DNA from: Opitutus sp.
GTDB lineage: Bacteria; Verrucomicrobiota; Verrucomicrobiae; Opitutales; Opitutaceae
Assembly (NCBI GenBank): GCA_009695065.1
Contig: SIBR01000030.1
Location: 1-45,878, forward strand
Length of the DNA: 45,878 bases
Direction of reading: 5' to 3'
A program made the position numbers and the translations under genes. Position 1 is the first letter of the stretch; the number at the start of each line of letters is the position of its first letter. A model generated the notes under the pieces. It searched no databases, had not been told where the DNA came from, and saw nothing but the letters and a program-made list of their open reading frames with translations. Shown one piece after another: positions 7,970 through 17,406 of this stretch.

Positions 7970-7989
7970 GGCTCGGGTTTGCCTCGGGG
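7970..7989. terminator. weak hairpin between convergent genes
   Basis: CGAGGC and GCCTCG form a 6-bp perfect stem around an 8-base loop between the convergent enolase-like and thioredoxin-like genes. There is no clear T-run on either strand, so function as a terminator is uncertain. Confidence 0.25.
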
Positions 7990-8018
7990 AGCTTTACCCG
8001 GGTCCCGCCGGGGTGGGA

Positions 8019-8557
8019 TCACCGCCCGGTCAATTCGGCGATTTTCCCGGCGAGTTTTTCAAACGCGAGGCGGTCGCCGTTGTTCTTTCCGACGTAGCGG
8101 AAAACCTCCCGGCCATCCGGTCCGAGGAGGATCGTCGCAGGGAAGTGCACCACCTGGCCGTGAAATTTGTAGCCGTCGGCACGCCAAAGGCGTTCGCGAG
8201 GGCGCCCTCGGGATCGCGGTAGATCGGATTTTGGGACAGTTCTTCGGCCGGGAGCTTCAAGGCCCATTTTGCGATTTCCTCCCCAGTGTCGGGTTTGATG
8301 AAAACCTGCACGACGTTGGGCAACGTGGCGGACTTGGTGAAGTAATCGCGGGTGTGCCGCAGACAGCACGGATATTCGGTTTTCAGGAGGAAATGTAACG
8401 CGACGTACTTCCCCTTCGCATCGCCGAGGGAAAACGTCCCGTTGCCGGTGGCCGCCTTGAGCGTGAAGGTGTCGGGATTGGCCGCGAGCAGCGGGTGCGA
8501 CGAGACCTGCAGGGTGGCGGCGAAAAAGACGGCGGTGAGCAGGCGGGGGAGTTTCAT
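8019..8557 (-). pseudogene. exported thioredoxin/AhpC-like protein, frameshifted
   Basis: The first part (from ATG at 8557) encodes a signal peptide, MKLPRLLTAVFFAATLQ onward, and then a redoxin-like core containing TEYPCCLRHTRDYF and DPEGALANAFGVPTATNF. The second part, in another frame, gives VVHFPATILLGPDGREVFRYVG and ends ELTGR at 8019, the usual TlpA/AhpC cis-Pro and beta-hairpin region. The two halves join if one base is added in the GGCC run at 8156-8159, giving NFTGQVVHF. So a single-base deletion, or a sequencing error, splits an otherwise complete gene of about 180 codons. The intact product would be a periplasmic thiol-disulfide or peroxidase-like protein; the CC pair is not the standard CxxC. 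Confidence 0.65.
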
Positions 8558-8687
8558 GCGGAGTGTTGAACGTTAAGATGCGCTCATGGGAGCGGAAACC
8601 CGCCCGGCTTATTCCAGAGATTTTAAAGAATCGCGCGCCCCGAGGCCAACATTTCACGAGTCGCCGCCGGCCTGCGCCACCGGTAAA

Positions 8688-9422
8688 TCAACTGATCAGC
8701 AACAGGCGCGGTGGTTCCCCGGGCAGGGTGGTGGGCGCACGGTGGATGCACGGGGGGACAGGACTGCCGGGATAGTCGGTGGCGATGCGCCAGAGGTTGC
8801 CCACGCCGAAGGAATGGGGCCGGGCCAACGGTGCCGGGGCGTAGTGGAGATCGTAGCAGTTCTCGTTCAGGTAGGTGCGGAAGTCGTCGTCGTCCGCCCC
8901 GCCAAAACGCTGGAGGAGTTCGGCGCGGGTGGCGGGGAGGTCCACGCGCCGTTGCGCCTCTTCGTTGCGCAGGCCCTCGCTCGGCGCGCCGTGATACGTG
9001 CACAGCCAGGTGTCGGCCGGGACCGGGGCGCTGTCGGCGTGGAAGGAGAAAACGTCCGTGGCGACCGGCCCCGCTTCCTCGTCGCGCGGGTAGCCGTGGA
9101 TGCAGTTGAGCACCGGATCGAGGTTGTGCGTCCGGAGCCGCCGCAGGTCGGCGAGCATCTGGTCTACCGCGATGCGGCCCGCGGCGCTGACGGGCAGGGC
9201 CAGCAGGCGCGCCTCGTCGAGCGCGACGATTCCCTCGCCGGAACCGAGCAACGCCACGACCTCGGCGAAATCACCCGGCAGCGTGCGCTCCCAGCAGAGG
9301 GCGTTGACGCCGTCGGCGAAGGGCGTCGCGACCAGTTCCTGAAAGCCCTGCACCCGGCGGATGCGGGGGGATTCGAGGGGCACGTCCGACGGGCTCAGGG
9401 CAGGCGGGTGGGAAGGTGTCAT
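8688..9422 (-). CDS. DUF1826-like protein of unknown function
   Basis: A 244-residue soluble protein with no signal peptide. FADGVNALCWERTLPGDF (about residues 33-50) resembles the GVN-x-x-x-W-x-R-x-LP opening of DUF1826, and FHADSAPVPADTWLCTYHG resembles that family's FH-x-D-x-x-P-x-R-x-x-x-TY-x-G segment. The His and Asp there could bind metal. The C-terminal part (IATDYPGSPVPPCIHRAP) has no recognised match. The ATG at 9422 was preferred to one 57 bases upstream, whose added residues are low-complexity. DUF1826 proteins are often linked with zinc-chaperone genes; none is visible here. The family call is tentative. Confidence 0.55.
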   Translation of the reverse strand: MTPSHPPALSPSDVPLESPRIRRVQGFQELVATPFADGVNALCWERTLPGDFAEVVALLGSGEGIVALDEARLLALPVSAAGRIAVDQMLADLRRLRTHNLDPVLNCIHGYPRDEEAGPVATDVFSFHADSAPVPADTWLCTYHGAPSEGLRNEEAQRRVDLPATRAELLQRFGGADDDDFRTYLNENCYDLHYAPAPLARPHSFGVGNLWRIATDYPGSPVPPCIHRAPTTLPGEPPRLLLIS

Positions 9423-9475
9423 GCGCCCGGCAGAGTGGGGGGAAGAAGGTTGGTGGAGCCTCGCAATTTGCCGAG

Positions 9476-11221
9476 TCACCGCCGGCCGGTGTAGGCGACA
9501 CGCCAGATTGTGTTGTTGCCGTCCTCGGACACCAGCAGGGCGCCGTCCTGGGCCACGGTGAGTCCCACGGGGCGACCCCAGACTTTGCCGTTGTCGATCA
9601 CGAAGCCGGTCAGGAAATCCTCATACTCGCCCGTCGGCACCCCGTCCTTCAGCCGCAGCCGGACGATCTTGCTGCCGGTGCGCACGCTGCGGTTCCACGA
9701 GCCGTGCAGGGCGGCAAAGATCGCGCCCCGATACTCCGCGGGAAAGACCGCCGCGCCCGTGCTCGCCGTGTAAAACGTGATCCCCAGCGGCGCGGAGTGA
9801 GCCTGCACCGGCACGTCGGGCACGAGGATGCGGCCGGCGAGATCCGGTCGCGCGCCGGCGTGACGCGGATCCTCGTGGCTGCCGATGTAATACCACGGCC
9901 AGCCGTAGAAGCCGCCTTCGCGCACGCGCGTGACATAGTCCGGCACGAGGTCGTCGCCGAGGCCGTCGCGTTCGTTGGTCGTGGTCCAGATCTCCCCGTT
10001 CGCCGGGTTCACGGCGAGGCCGACCGGATTGCGAATGCCGGTGGCGAACAGCCGGAGCGGGCGGCGTCCCTCGGGATCCGTTTCGAGCAGGCCGGCGCGC
10101 ATCGCCTCGGCGCCCCACGCCGCGCCGAGCCCGTGCTGCGATTCCCACGCGCGGATTTCCGCGGGCGTCTTGACCGTCAGGCCTTCGGCGACGTTCGAGC
10201 CTGAGCCGATCGCGATGACCATGCGCCGGCCGTCCGGCGAGAAAACCACGTCGCGCGTGCTGTGACCGCCCGTGGTCTCGGCGAGCTGGGGCACGACGAT
10301 CTCCGCGGGTCCGCGGGCCTTCATGTCGCCGGAGCGGTAGGGAAAGCGGAGGATCGCGTTGAGCGTGCCGACGTAGACCCACTGCGGGTTCGGGCCCGCG
10401 GGATAGAAGGCGAGGCCGAAGGGATTGCGCAGTCCCTCGACAAACACCTCGTTCGCGGTGGCGGTCGTCGCGCCCTTCGCGGCGCGGAGTACGCAGATTT
10501 TGCCGAAGCGCGTTTCCGCGACGAAGATGTCCCCGTTCGGCGCGGTGCGCAGGAGCCGCGGTCCGGCAAAGCCCGAGGCAAACCGCCCGACCGTGAAGCC
10601 GGGCGGCACGGCTAGTTTTTGGCCGGCGGGCTGTGTCACCGTGGTGTGGTTGTTCGCGGCGGAAACGGTGGCGAACGGCGCCGGCAGGCTTTCCGGCCGG
10701 GTGACGTGCACCGCTCCGGGAGAGTCCTTGAGCCAGCTGCCGGGGTCCGCGGCGATGGCCTCAGGCGTGGCGGACGGAGCGAGGTTGACGGCGCCCGGAT
10801 TGACGGCGACGGCGGGTTGCGTCGCGAGAAACGCGATCAGGTCGCTTCGATCCGCGGCCTCGGGGACCATGATCGGCATCAGGGTGCCGGGCACGAAGGC
10901 CGTCGGGTTCGTGAGGAAGCGGTCGAGCGTGGCGGGATCCCAGGTGAGTTTCGACAACTGCATCGCCGGGGAGTAACTGTATTTGGCGACGGTGGCCGCC
11001 ATGCGACCCACGACGCCGCCCAGGAGGGGACCCGGCACGGCGGCGGGTAGCGCCTCGGAACCCGTGGTGTGACACAGCGCGCAGCTCTGCTGGAACAATA
11101 GTTTGCCGCGCGCGGGATCGCCGGCGGCTTGCAGGGCGGGAACGCGGCCGCCGCCGAGCAGGGCCAGGGCGGAGGCGAGAACTGCGGGACGAAAGCCGGA
11201 GCGGGGCACAGTCATTTTCAT
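9476..11221 (-). CDS. cytochrome c-PQQ-type sugar dehydrogenase fusion
   Basis: A 581-residue exported protein. After a signal segment (about 11-33) comes a cytochrome c domain with CALCH (47-51) and a likely Met axial ligand in GTLMPIMVP. Residues of about 195-578 form a six-bladed beta-propeller of the soluble glucose/sorbosone dehydrogenase family, with GGHSTRDVVFSPDG, GIRNPVGLAVNP, a TTNERDGLGDDLVPD stretch and GGFYGWPWYYIG, where the Asp/Glu and Trp residues match the PQQ and calcium site. It likely oxidises a sugar or aldose in the periplasm and passes electrons to its own heme. The ATG at 11221 is favoured because it starts immediately before the signal peptide. The substrate is not determinable. 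Confidence 0.88.
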   Translation of the reverse strand: MKMTVPRSGFRPAVLASALALLGGGRVPALQAAGDPARGKLLFQQSCALCHTTGSEALPAAVPGPLLGGVVGRMAATVAKYSYSPAMQLSKLTWDPATLDRFLTNPTAFVPGTLMPIMVPEAADRSDLIAFLATQPAVAVNPGAVNLAPSATPEAIAADPGSWLKDSPGAVHVTRPESLPAPFATVSAANNHTTVTQPAGQKLAVPPGFTVGRFASGFAGPRLLRTAPNGDIFVAETRFGKICVLRAAKGATTATANEVFVEGLRNPFGLAFYPAGPNPQWVYVGTLNAILRFPYRSGDMKARGPAEIVVPQLAETTGGHSTRDVVFSPDGRRMVIAIGSGSNVAEGLTVKTPAEIRAWESQHGLGAAWGAEAMRAGLLETDPEGRRPLRLFATGIRNPVGLAVNPANGEIWTTTNERDGLGDDLVPDYVTRVREGGFYGWPWYYIGSHEDPRHAGARPDLAGRILVPDVPVQAHSAPLGITFYTASTGAAVFPAEYRGAIFAALHGSWNRSVRTGSKIVRLRLKDGVPTGEYEDFLTGFVIDNGKVWGRPVGLTVAQDGALLVSEDGNNTIWRVAYTGRR

Positions 11222-11323
11222 GGGTGGGTCGGGGAAGGGGAGTAAGGCGCGACGGCACGCGTCTGGCAACTCACCCGCGGACGGATCCGATCGGAGCCGG
11301 GCCGTCGCTCTATCGCCAGACTT

Positions 11324-11533
11324 CTAGGCGCGAATCACGATCAAGCGCTTCGGTGCGTCTCCGGCCAGGGTCGCCAGCACCTTGGGCATGAGCGGAAGCA
11401 AGTCGCGTCGCTTGACGCTACCCGCCGCCAACACCACGACGGCGAGCGGCAGATTTGGGAGGTGCTGTTCGAAGGCGAGATGGCGATCCACGGTGACGAA
11501 CACATCGAAATGCGCGGCGGTCAGCGCCAGGCG
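11324..11533 (-). pseudogene. remnant of a PIN-like (DUF5615-type) toxin
   Basis: The open frame gives 69 residues containing AHFDVFVTVDRHLAFEQHLP and LPLAVVVLAAGSVKRRDLLPL, which match the C-terminal half of small PIN-like DUF5615 toxins (the F-D-V-x-V-T-x-D-R core). A stop at 11534-11536 lies directly upstream in frame, there is no start codon before the conserved part, and no frame upstream restores the N-terminal half. No antitoxin of the DUF433 type was found beside it. It is read as a decayed toxin-antitoxin fragment; a short functional ORF is unlikely. Confidence 0.55.
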
Positions 11534-11664
11534 CTACCGGAATTCCGGTAGACGGCAGACGAGCGAGGTGAGTTCCCGCGAATCAAGCGGAGGGGCACGG
11601 ATGGAAATACCCGGGCCTGCTTCGGCCGGACCCTGAAGAGGAATCGTGAGGACGGCCGGCGGTG

Positions 11665-12906
11665 TCAGGGGGCGGGGGCGGCGAAGTACTCCCGGAAGAC
11701 GGTGGGCAGAGCGCGGCCGAATTCGTCCCAGTCGGCCCCGAGTGGGGCTTTCTTTTTACCCGCGATCCAGTGCGCGTTGAGTTCGAGGACGGCGGCGGGG
11801 ATGCCGAAGCGTTCGAGCCACCCGTCACCCAGCGTGCCGGGGTTGCGGTAGGTCGCGCCGGTGCTGCCTTCGGTGAACCACGTGTGCCGGCGCAGCAGCG
11901 CCTCGAAGCGCCGCATGTTCTCCAGGTAGGCCGGCAAACCGGGCACCGCGGGGCGGCTGACGTGGAGCTTGCCGTTGTTGTCGTTGTGCAGTTCGAGGGC
12001 GAGATCTGGGCGAAGGCCCCGGGCTTGCATCGCGGCGAGCCATTGTTCGAGCGCGTGGTTCTCGGGACACAGTTCGGCGGAGGCGGGCTGGTCCCAGCCG
12101 CGGTTGAGGTCGATGCCGCGGAGGTTGAAGCGCGTGCGGCCGCGCGCGACGCCGTCCTTGTTGGCCATCGGCAGGATGTAGGCGCAGAACGTGTCGCGGG
12201 CGCGGCGGGCCTCGGGCGTGTCGGCGAGCAACGCGCGGATGAACCCCTGCAGGACCCAGTTGCCGCCGGGTTCCCACGGATGGGCGCGGGCCCGCAGGAA
12301 CACACGATGCGGCGCGGTCTCGCGGCCGAGGCGGATGATTTCCAGCGGGCGGCCCTCGACGGTGCGCCCGATGACGTCGATTTTCACGAGCGGATTTGGT
12401 CGGATCTCCGCGAGGAGCTTTTCGAGATCGCTGAGGCGGTAGGGCTCGACGCGGGCGACGTAGAGCGAACCGGTCGGGCCCAGCGTGACGCGGATGCTCA
12501 CGCGCGAGTCCGCGAAATGCATGGGCTCGGAACGCCACGTGCGACCGTCGTCGGAGAGGAGGCAGGCGGTCCGCGCGTCGATGGGCAGGCCGGGCTGACC
12601 GTTCCAGAGGTTGAGGAAATTCTGGAAGACGAGCGTGTGCGTGGAACCGGGGCGGCCCTCGAGCCGGAAGTGCCAGTGGCCGGCGGCGCGGTTGGGTGAG
12701 TCGCGCTCGTGGTCGTATTGCAGTGAAATCAGCAGCGTGCCGTCGGGCGAGCTGTCCCAGTGCAGCGGCGAACCGTTCTCTATGCTGCAATCGATGAACG
12801 TGAAATTGGGGTCGCGCGGCGCCGCGGGTGCGGCGGCAGTGGCGGCGTCAGGCGTGAGCAGCAGCAGCGTGGCGGCGAGGGCGGAGGCAAGGGGACGGAG
12901 CAACAT
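11665..12906 (-). CDS. exported M14-family zinc carboxypeptidase
   Basis: A 413-residue protein with a signal peptide (about 1-26), an N-terminal beta-rich domain (about 33-155) and an M14 peptidase domain. Zinc ligands are seen as H209 and E212 (AHPWEPG, the HxxE motif) and H307 (ELHNDNNGK); the catalytic Glu is E375 in AAVLELN. The substrate-binding NRGWD element (268-272) is present. This arrangement matches the bacterial M14 branch with an N-terminal domain (M14-type, cytosolic-carboxypeptidase-like). It should act in the periplasm or outside on peptides or cell-wall material. It stands alone between a toxin remnant and a broken glycosidase gene. Confidence 0.85.
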   Translation of the reverse strand: MLLRPLASALAATLLLLTPDAATAAAPAAPRDPNFTFIDCSIENGSPLHWDSSPDGTLLISLQYDHERDSPNRAAGHWHFRLEGRPGSTHTLVFQNFLNLWNGQPGLPIDARTACLLSDDGRTWRSEPMHFADSRVSIRVTLGPTGSLYVARVEPYRLSDLEKLLAEIRPNPLVKIDVIGRTVEGRPLEIIRLGRETAPHRVFLRARAHPWEPGGNWVLQGFIRALLADTPEARRARDTFCAYILPMANKDGVARGRTRFNLRGIDLNRGWDQPASAELCPENHALEQWLAAMQARGLRPDLALELHNDNNGKLHVSRPAVPGLPAYLENMRRFEALLRRHTWFTEGSTGATYRNPGTLGDGWLERFGIPAAVLELNAHWIAGKKKAPLGADWDEFGRALPTVFREYFAAPAP

Positions 12907-13001
12907 GGCGGGGTGGGGTGACCGATTGAGGTGCGACTTGGGGCCGCTGGCAATCCGGGCGCGAGTGGACCCGAGGCGGTTCCCGCGAATTCGCGGGCGG
13001 T

Positions 13002-14506
13002 CTACTTCGCTTGGCGCGCTCGTCCCCAGCGCCAGAAAACGGCTTCGAGAATGCCGAACTGGTCGGTGAGCAGGCCTTCGTAACCGCAGGGGCGGTCATC
13101 CCAGTAGCGCCAGTCGACGCCGCTCTGGTTGCCGCCGAACACGCGGGCGTCGGCGAGGCCGGCGCACAATTGCTCCAGCAGGCGGTCGGCCTCCGCCGTC
13201 AGGCCAACGTGATACAACGCCATCACAAAATGCCGGGTCTGCGCGTGGGTACGGCCGCTGTTTTGATAATAGCCGAGCGGGTAGCCCTGCATGATGTCGG
13301 CGAGATCCGCGTCGGGAATGTGCCATAGGTTGCCGGGGAGACCCAGCGCGGCGTCGGGCAGGCCCACGCGTTGCGCCTCGGCGAGCAGGCGCTGGAGGAT
13401 GGCCCGGCCCTGCTCGACGGCGGTGAGTGCCTGGGCGACCGCGGCGCCGTTGACGGCAAGGAAGGCGTGATCGTGGAGCTGGTCCGCCTGGCAACGCCAG
13501 CCGGCATACCAGCCGGTGCGCTCGTTCCAAAACGCCGAGTGAAAATTTTTCCGCAGGTGACCGGCCCAAGCTTTGAGCTCTCGGGCTTTTTCCTTTTCCC
13601 CGAAGCGGCGCAGGGCCGGGCTGAGCGCGCGCAGGGCGCCGTGGAGAATCGCGTTGGCAAAGGCGTCCTTCCAGCCGAACGAGACCACGTCGAACCAGCA
13701 CGTGCTCCACTGGCCGGAGCCGCTGACGCCGGTGCGATAAGGGCTTTCGATGAGGCCGTCACCATCGAGGTCGCGGTGCCGACCTCGTGCAATCGTGGTC
13801 CCTGCAGGCTGAAGCCCGGTTGCACGGCGAGGGTGTTGATGCCCGCGAGGGCGGGATCCTCGGCGTGCAGGTCGAGGAAGGAAAATCCCGGTCGGGCGAG
13901 ATGAAAGCCGACTTCGAAGTCGCGTGCGCGGTAGCGCACTTCGCCGTCGCGGGTCCACGCCGCGACGCCCCGCGGCAGTTTTTTCAAATTGACCGGCGCC
14001 ATGTCAAGCAGCTGCTCGCGGCGCGGCGGCAGCGGGTCGAGCAATTCGCCCTGCAGCACGAAGGCGGAGAGCGCGAGGTTCCACGGCGGCCAGCCATCGT
14101 CGATGCCGGACTTTCTCAACTCGATGAAAACGTCCGTGGCCGTCACGCCGCCGAGTTCAAACCAGAGGATTTCGCCGCCGGCGGGTTTGCGCACATCGGG
14201 GAGGGCGACGATTTCGCGCCAGCGTCCTCCTTGGAACGCCAGCAGGCGCAGAGCGGTGACCCAGTCGAGATCCTGGCGGCTACCGCATTTGTGATAGCCG
14301 GGTCCCTTGCGCACGCCGAGGCGGTGCAAGCGGGCGTTTCCGGTCAGCCGCAGGACGCGGGCGTGGATGATGCGTCGGTCGGGAGCACCGGATTCGTGCG
14401 ACAACGAAGGCGTCCAAAGCGCACGGCCCGCTGCGAGCGTCGCGGTGGTGGCCAGGTCGCCCATCGGGGGCTCGAGATCGCGGAGCAGCAGCAGATCTTC
14501 GATCAT
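13002..14506 (-). pseudogene. glycosidase-like gene missing its middle (frame-broken)
   Basis: The 5' part (14506 to about 13780) encodes roughly 240 residues with a galactose-binding-like domain (ILWFELGGVTATDVFIELRK) and the beginning of another domain ending GINTLAVQPGFSLQ. The 3' part, in a different frame (about 13790 to 13002), begins RDLDGDGLIESPYRTG and is a C-terminal alpha/alpha-toroid glycosidase domain (WFDVVSFGWKDAFANAI, then IMQGYPLGYYQNSGRTH and GVDWRYWDD). The two halves meet abruptly with no linker. The sugar-binding domain enters a beta domain that is cut off, so an internal deletion besides the frame change is likely. Family is uncertain: it resembles six-hairpin or glycogen-debranching-type enzymes. 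Confidence 0.6.
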
Positions 14507-14681
14507 CGCCGCTGGTTTTCGCGCGAAGTGGTGCCGGCGGCAAACGGCAACCGGCCGCGCGCGGAGTTATCTCGGCGCGTAATGGCCGGTCAAAGTCCGG
14601 CGCATGGCGCGGGCAGTACAATCCGCGGAGAGTTCGCGCGTCGGGTTTCGTGCGGGGGGGCGGTTGCCGCCCGACGCCGAT

Positions 14682-15512
14682 TCAGAGCGTCTTCAACTGC
14701 GCGAGCCAGCGCTGCCAGCCGGCTTCCCGGGCTTTCTTGTTGGCGGCGTACATTTCGCCGGCCTTGGCACCGGCGTCGGCGGCGGGCGGCGGAGCCTGGC
14801 CGGCCTTCATGAAACCGTGGCCGGCGCCCTCGTAGATCACGATGTCATAGGGTTTACCGGCCGCCTTCATGAGTTCCTCGGATTTGGGAATGGTAGAATT
14901 GATGCGGGCGTCGTTGCCGCCATAGAAGCCGAGCACCGGGCAGGCGATGCGGCCGATCGCGGCGGGATCGGTGGGGCCGTCGCCGTAAAACACGAAGGCC
15001 GTCTTGATGTCCTTGTTGTTGGTCGCGTAGCGGAAGCTCTGGCTGCCACCCCAGCAGAAGCCGGCGACGGCCACCTTGCCGTTGGCGGCGGGAAGCTTGG
15101 CGACGTAGGCGGCGGCGGCGTTGAGGTCGGCCGTGATCTGGTCGGCGGGCAGTGTGCGGATCGTGAGGCCGATCTTGTCGCTCGCCAGTTCGGAGGTGCC
15201 GCCGCCCTTCGCGCCGGTGCCCCAAAGGAGGTCGGGCACGATCGCGATGTAGCCGGCGGCGGCAAGATCGTCGGCGATCAGGCGGGCCCAGTCGGAGAGG
15301 CCGTAGATGTCGTGGATGACGAGGACGGCCGTGGCCTTGGTCGCGATCTCGGGATAGCCGACGTAGCAGCCGACTTCGCGATTGCCATGTTTGACCGTCA
15401 CCCATTCGAGGTGACGGGAGGATTTTTCGACGCGGGCCTTGGCCCAATCCTGAGCGAGACCGGGGGACGCGGTGAGGAGGCAGGTGGCAAGGACGACGAG
15501 CAGACGTTTCAT
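14682..15512 (-). CDS. exported dienelactone hydrolase-family protein
   Basis: A 276-residue alpha/beta hydrolase with a signal peptide (MKRLLVVLATCLLTASPGLA). The dienelactone hydrolase triad is complete: nucleophile C153 in GFCWGG, D201 in GGNDARI and H232 in GAGHGFM. The oxyanion/early motif IHDIYGLSDW (66-75) is also present. Family members hydrolyse lactones or esters; the exported location suggests action on an imported or extracellular substrate. It lies 97 bases downstream of the amidohydrolase on the same strand and probably belongs to the same minus-strand series. Confidence 0.88.
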   Translation of the reverse strand: MKRLLVVLATCLLTASPGLAQDWAKARVEKSSRHLEWVTVKHGNREVGCYVGYPEIATKATAVLVIHDIYGLSDWARLIADDLAAAGYIAIVPDLLWGTGAKGGGTSELASDKIGLTIRTLPADQITADLNAAAAYVAKLPAANGKVAVAGFCWGGSQSFRYATNNKDIKTAFVFYGDGPTDPAAIGRIACPVLGFYGGNDARINSTIPKSEELMKAAGKPYDIVIYEGAGHGFMKAGQAPPPAADAGAKAGEMYAANKKAREAGWQRWLAQLKTL

Positions 15513-15609
15513 GGGGTTTGGTCTTTCGCGGGGTAGCGGGGTGAGGGGTGCCGGCGGTGCGGCGGAGTAAGGAGTGCCGGCACGCCCGACGCGCCGGCAC
15601 CCGGGAAAC

Positions 15610-17352
15610 TCAGGGCGCCTGGTAGACGGTTTTTCCGTCGACGACAGTGCGGAGCACCTTGATGTCGCGGATCTGCTCCTCGGGGCACTTCAGGTAGTCG
15701 CGGTCGATCACGACGAGGTCAGCGTACTTGCCGGTTTCGAGCGTGCCGCTCTTGGCCTCGTCGAAGGTGAGGTAGGCGGGCATGGCGGTGACGGCGCGGA
15801 GGGCGTCGAGGCGGGAGAGTTTCTGATCCGCATTGTAGACATTGCCGGCATCGTTGCGGCGGCTGACGGCGATGTAGAGCGGGAGGAAGGGATTGAAGGA
15901 ATTCATCGAGTGGTTGGGATCGAAGCCGACCATGTGGTCGGAATTGATGGCGACGGGGACGCCGGCCTTCTGCCACGTGCCGAGGCCGAGGAAGCGATCG
16001 GCCCAGTTGCGGCCGTAGATCATATTAATAAACTCCGAGTCCTTGTAGTAGAGGTAGGCCTGCGTATCGACGCAGACGCCGAGGGCGGCGGCGCGTTGCG
16101 CGATGGCGGGCGTGGGAAAATACGAGTGCGTGAGGCTGAAGCGCCGGTCCTTGAGGGGTGTCGTGGCGTTCACGTTTTCCATCGCCTGCAACACGGCCTC
16201 GGTGCCCGCATCGCCGGTGACGTGGATCACGAACTGCCAGCCGGCGCGGGCGGCGGCGCCGAAGATGCTGGTCATTTCCTCGACGGTGTAGGCGAGGTCA
16301 CCGCGGTAGTTGGGATCGTTGCGGACGTAGAATTTGATGCGGCGCTCGCCGTAGGGTTCGCTCAGGCGGGTGTTGCCCCAGTGAATGCCGCCGTCGGCGA
16401 TGATCTTGATCGGCCCGAGGGCCACCCAGTCGTCACCCATGCCCGGGCGGACATTGGCCTCCGACGTGAAGCGCTGGAGTTCGTCGCCGCCGCGGTAGGC
16501 GGGAGGATACATGAGCGTGAAACGCATCCGCAGGGTGAGCAGGCCGGCCTCCTTGAGCTTTTCGTAGGACCGATAGACGGCGATGGCGTCGCCGCGCTCG
16601 AAGATCGTGGTGATGCCGACGGAATTGTAGATGCGATGGAGCTTGAGCAGGGATTCGCGCTTCTGCTCGGCGGTGGCGCTGTCACGCGCGGCCCACCGGC
16701 TGGTGTATTGCACCGCGGTAGTGATGAGGAACTGCGGTTTGCCGTCGGCGCCCGGGAGGATCTCGGCGTTGGGAATGGACTTCGTTTCGGCGGAAATGCC
16801 GAACTCGGCGAAACCGCGGGTGTTGAAAACATACTTCCGCACCGCCTCGAAGACCACCGGGTGGGTCGTAGTGGCGGCGTCGAGTTCCTGTACCGTGGGG
16901 TGGCGCTTCTCCTTCAGGCGGGTGATTTCGTTGCGCGGAATGCGGATCCAGGCACCCGCGGGAACCTGCCGGGCCTTCTGGCGGATCCACTCCTGGATCT
17001 GCGGAATGGTCGTGAGTTCCTGATAGGAATCGCGCAACTCCGCCTCGGCCGTACGCAGCGCGTGCACGTGGGATTCATAGAGCCCGGGCAGGACCGTTTT
17101 GCCGCCAAGCTCGACGACCTGCGTAGCCGGGCCGACCTGCTTGCGGATCTCCGCGTTGGTGCCCACGGCGACGATCCGGCCGCCCCGCGCCGCGAGCGCC
17201 TGCACGGTCGTGCCGCGCGCGTCCGCGGTGATGATCTGGCCACCGACAAAAACGACGTCGGCATTTTGGGCGACGACGCGGCCGCACCCGAGGGCGAGGC
17301 CGGAGACAAGGAACAGGAGCAGACGAACGCGGGCAAGGGGCAGGGGCATCAT
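15610..17352 (-). CDS. exported amidohydrolase (YtcJ-like)
   Basis: A 580-residue metal-dependent amidohydrolase of the YtcJ/amidohydrolase-3 group. The N-terminus has a signal peptide (about 1-29). The metal motif HVH is at 95-97 (LPGLYESHVHAL). Later motifs include a conserved His in FVIHVTGDAG, a further one in FSLTHSYF, an active-site Asp region NSDHMVGFDPN, and the closing KYADLVVIDRD and a VVDGKTVY stretch. It likely hydrolyses an amide or cyclic imide in the periplasm; the substrate is unknown. Two adjacent ATG codons at the start make the first residue ambiguous by one. It lies 54 bases downstream of the ThuA gene. Confidence 0.88.
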   Translation of the reverse strand: MMPLPLARVRLLLFLVSGLALGCGRVVAQNADVVFVGGQIITADARGTTVQALAARGGRIVAVGTNAEIRKQVGPATQVVELGGKTVLPGLYESHVHALRTAEAELRDSYQELTTIPQIQEWIRQKARQVPAGAWIRIPRNEITRLKEKRHPTVQELDAATTTHPVVFEAVRKYVFNTRGFAEFGISAETKSIPNAEILPGADGKPQFLITTAVQYTSRWAARDSATAEQKRESLLKLHRIYNSVGITTIFERGDAIAVYRSYEKLKEAGLLTLRMRFTLMYPPAYRGGDELQRFTSEANVRPGMGDDWVALGPIKIIADGGIHWGNTRLSEPYGERRIKFYVRNDPNYRGDLAYTVEEMTSIFGAAARAGWQFVIHVTGDAGTEAVLQAMENVNATTPLKDRRFSLTHSYFPTPAIAQRAAALGVCVDTQAYLYYKDSEFINMIYGRNWADRFLGLGTWQKAGVPVAINSDHMVGFDPNHSMNSFNPFLPLYIAVSRRNDAGNVYNADQKLSRLDALRAVTAMPAYLTFDEAKSGTLETGKYADLVVIDRDYLKCPEEQIRDIKVLRTVVDGKTVYQAP

Positions 17353-17406
17353 AGTGCGGAGACGGAGGTGAAGGAGCAGGCGGCAGGTCGGGCGCGGGCG
17401 GCGCGA

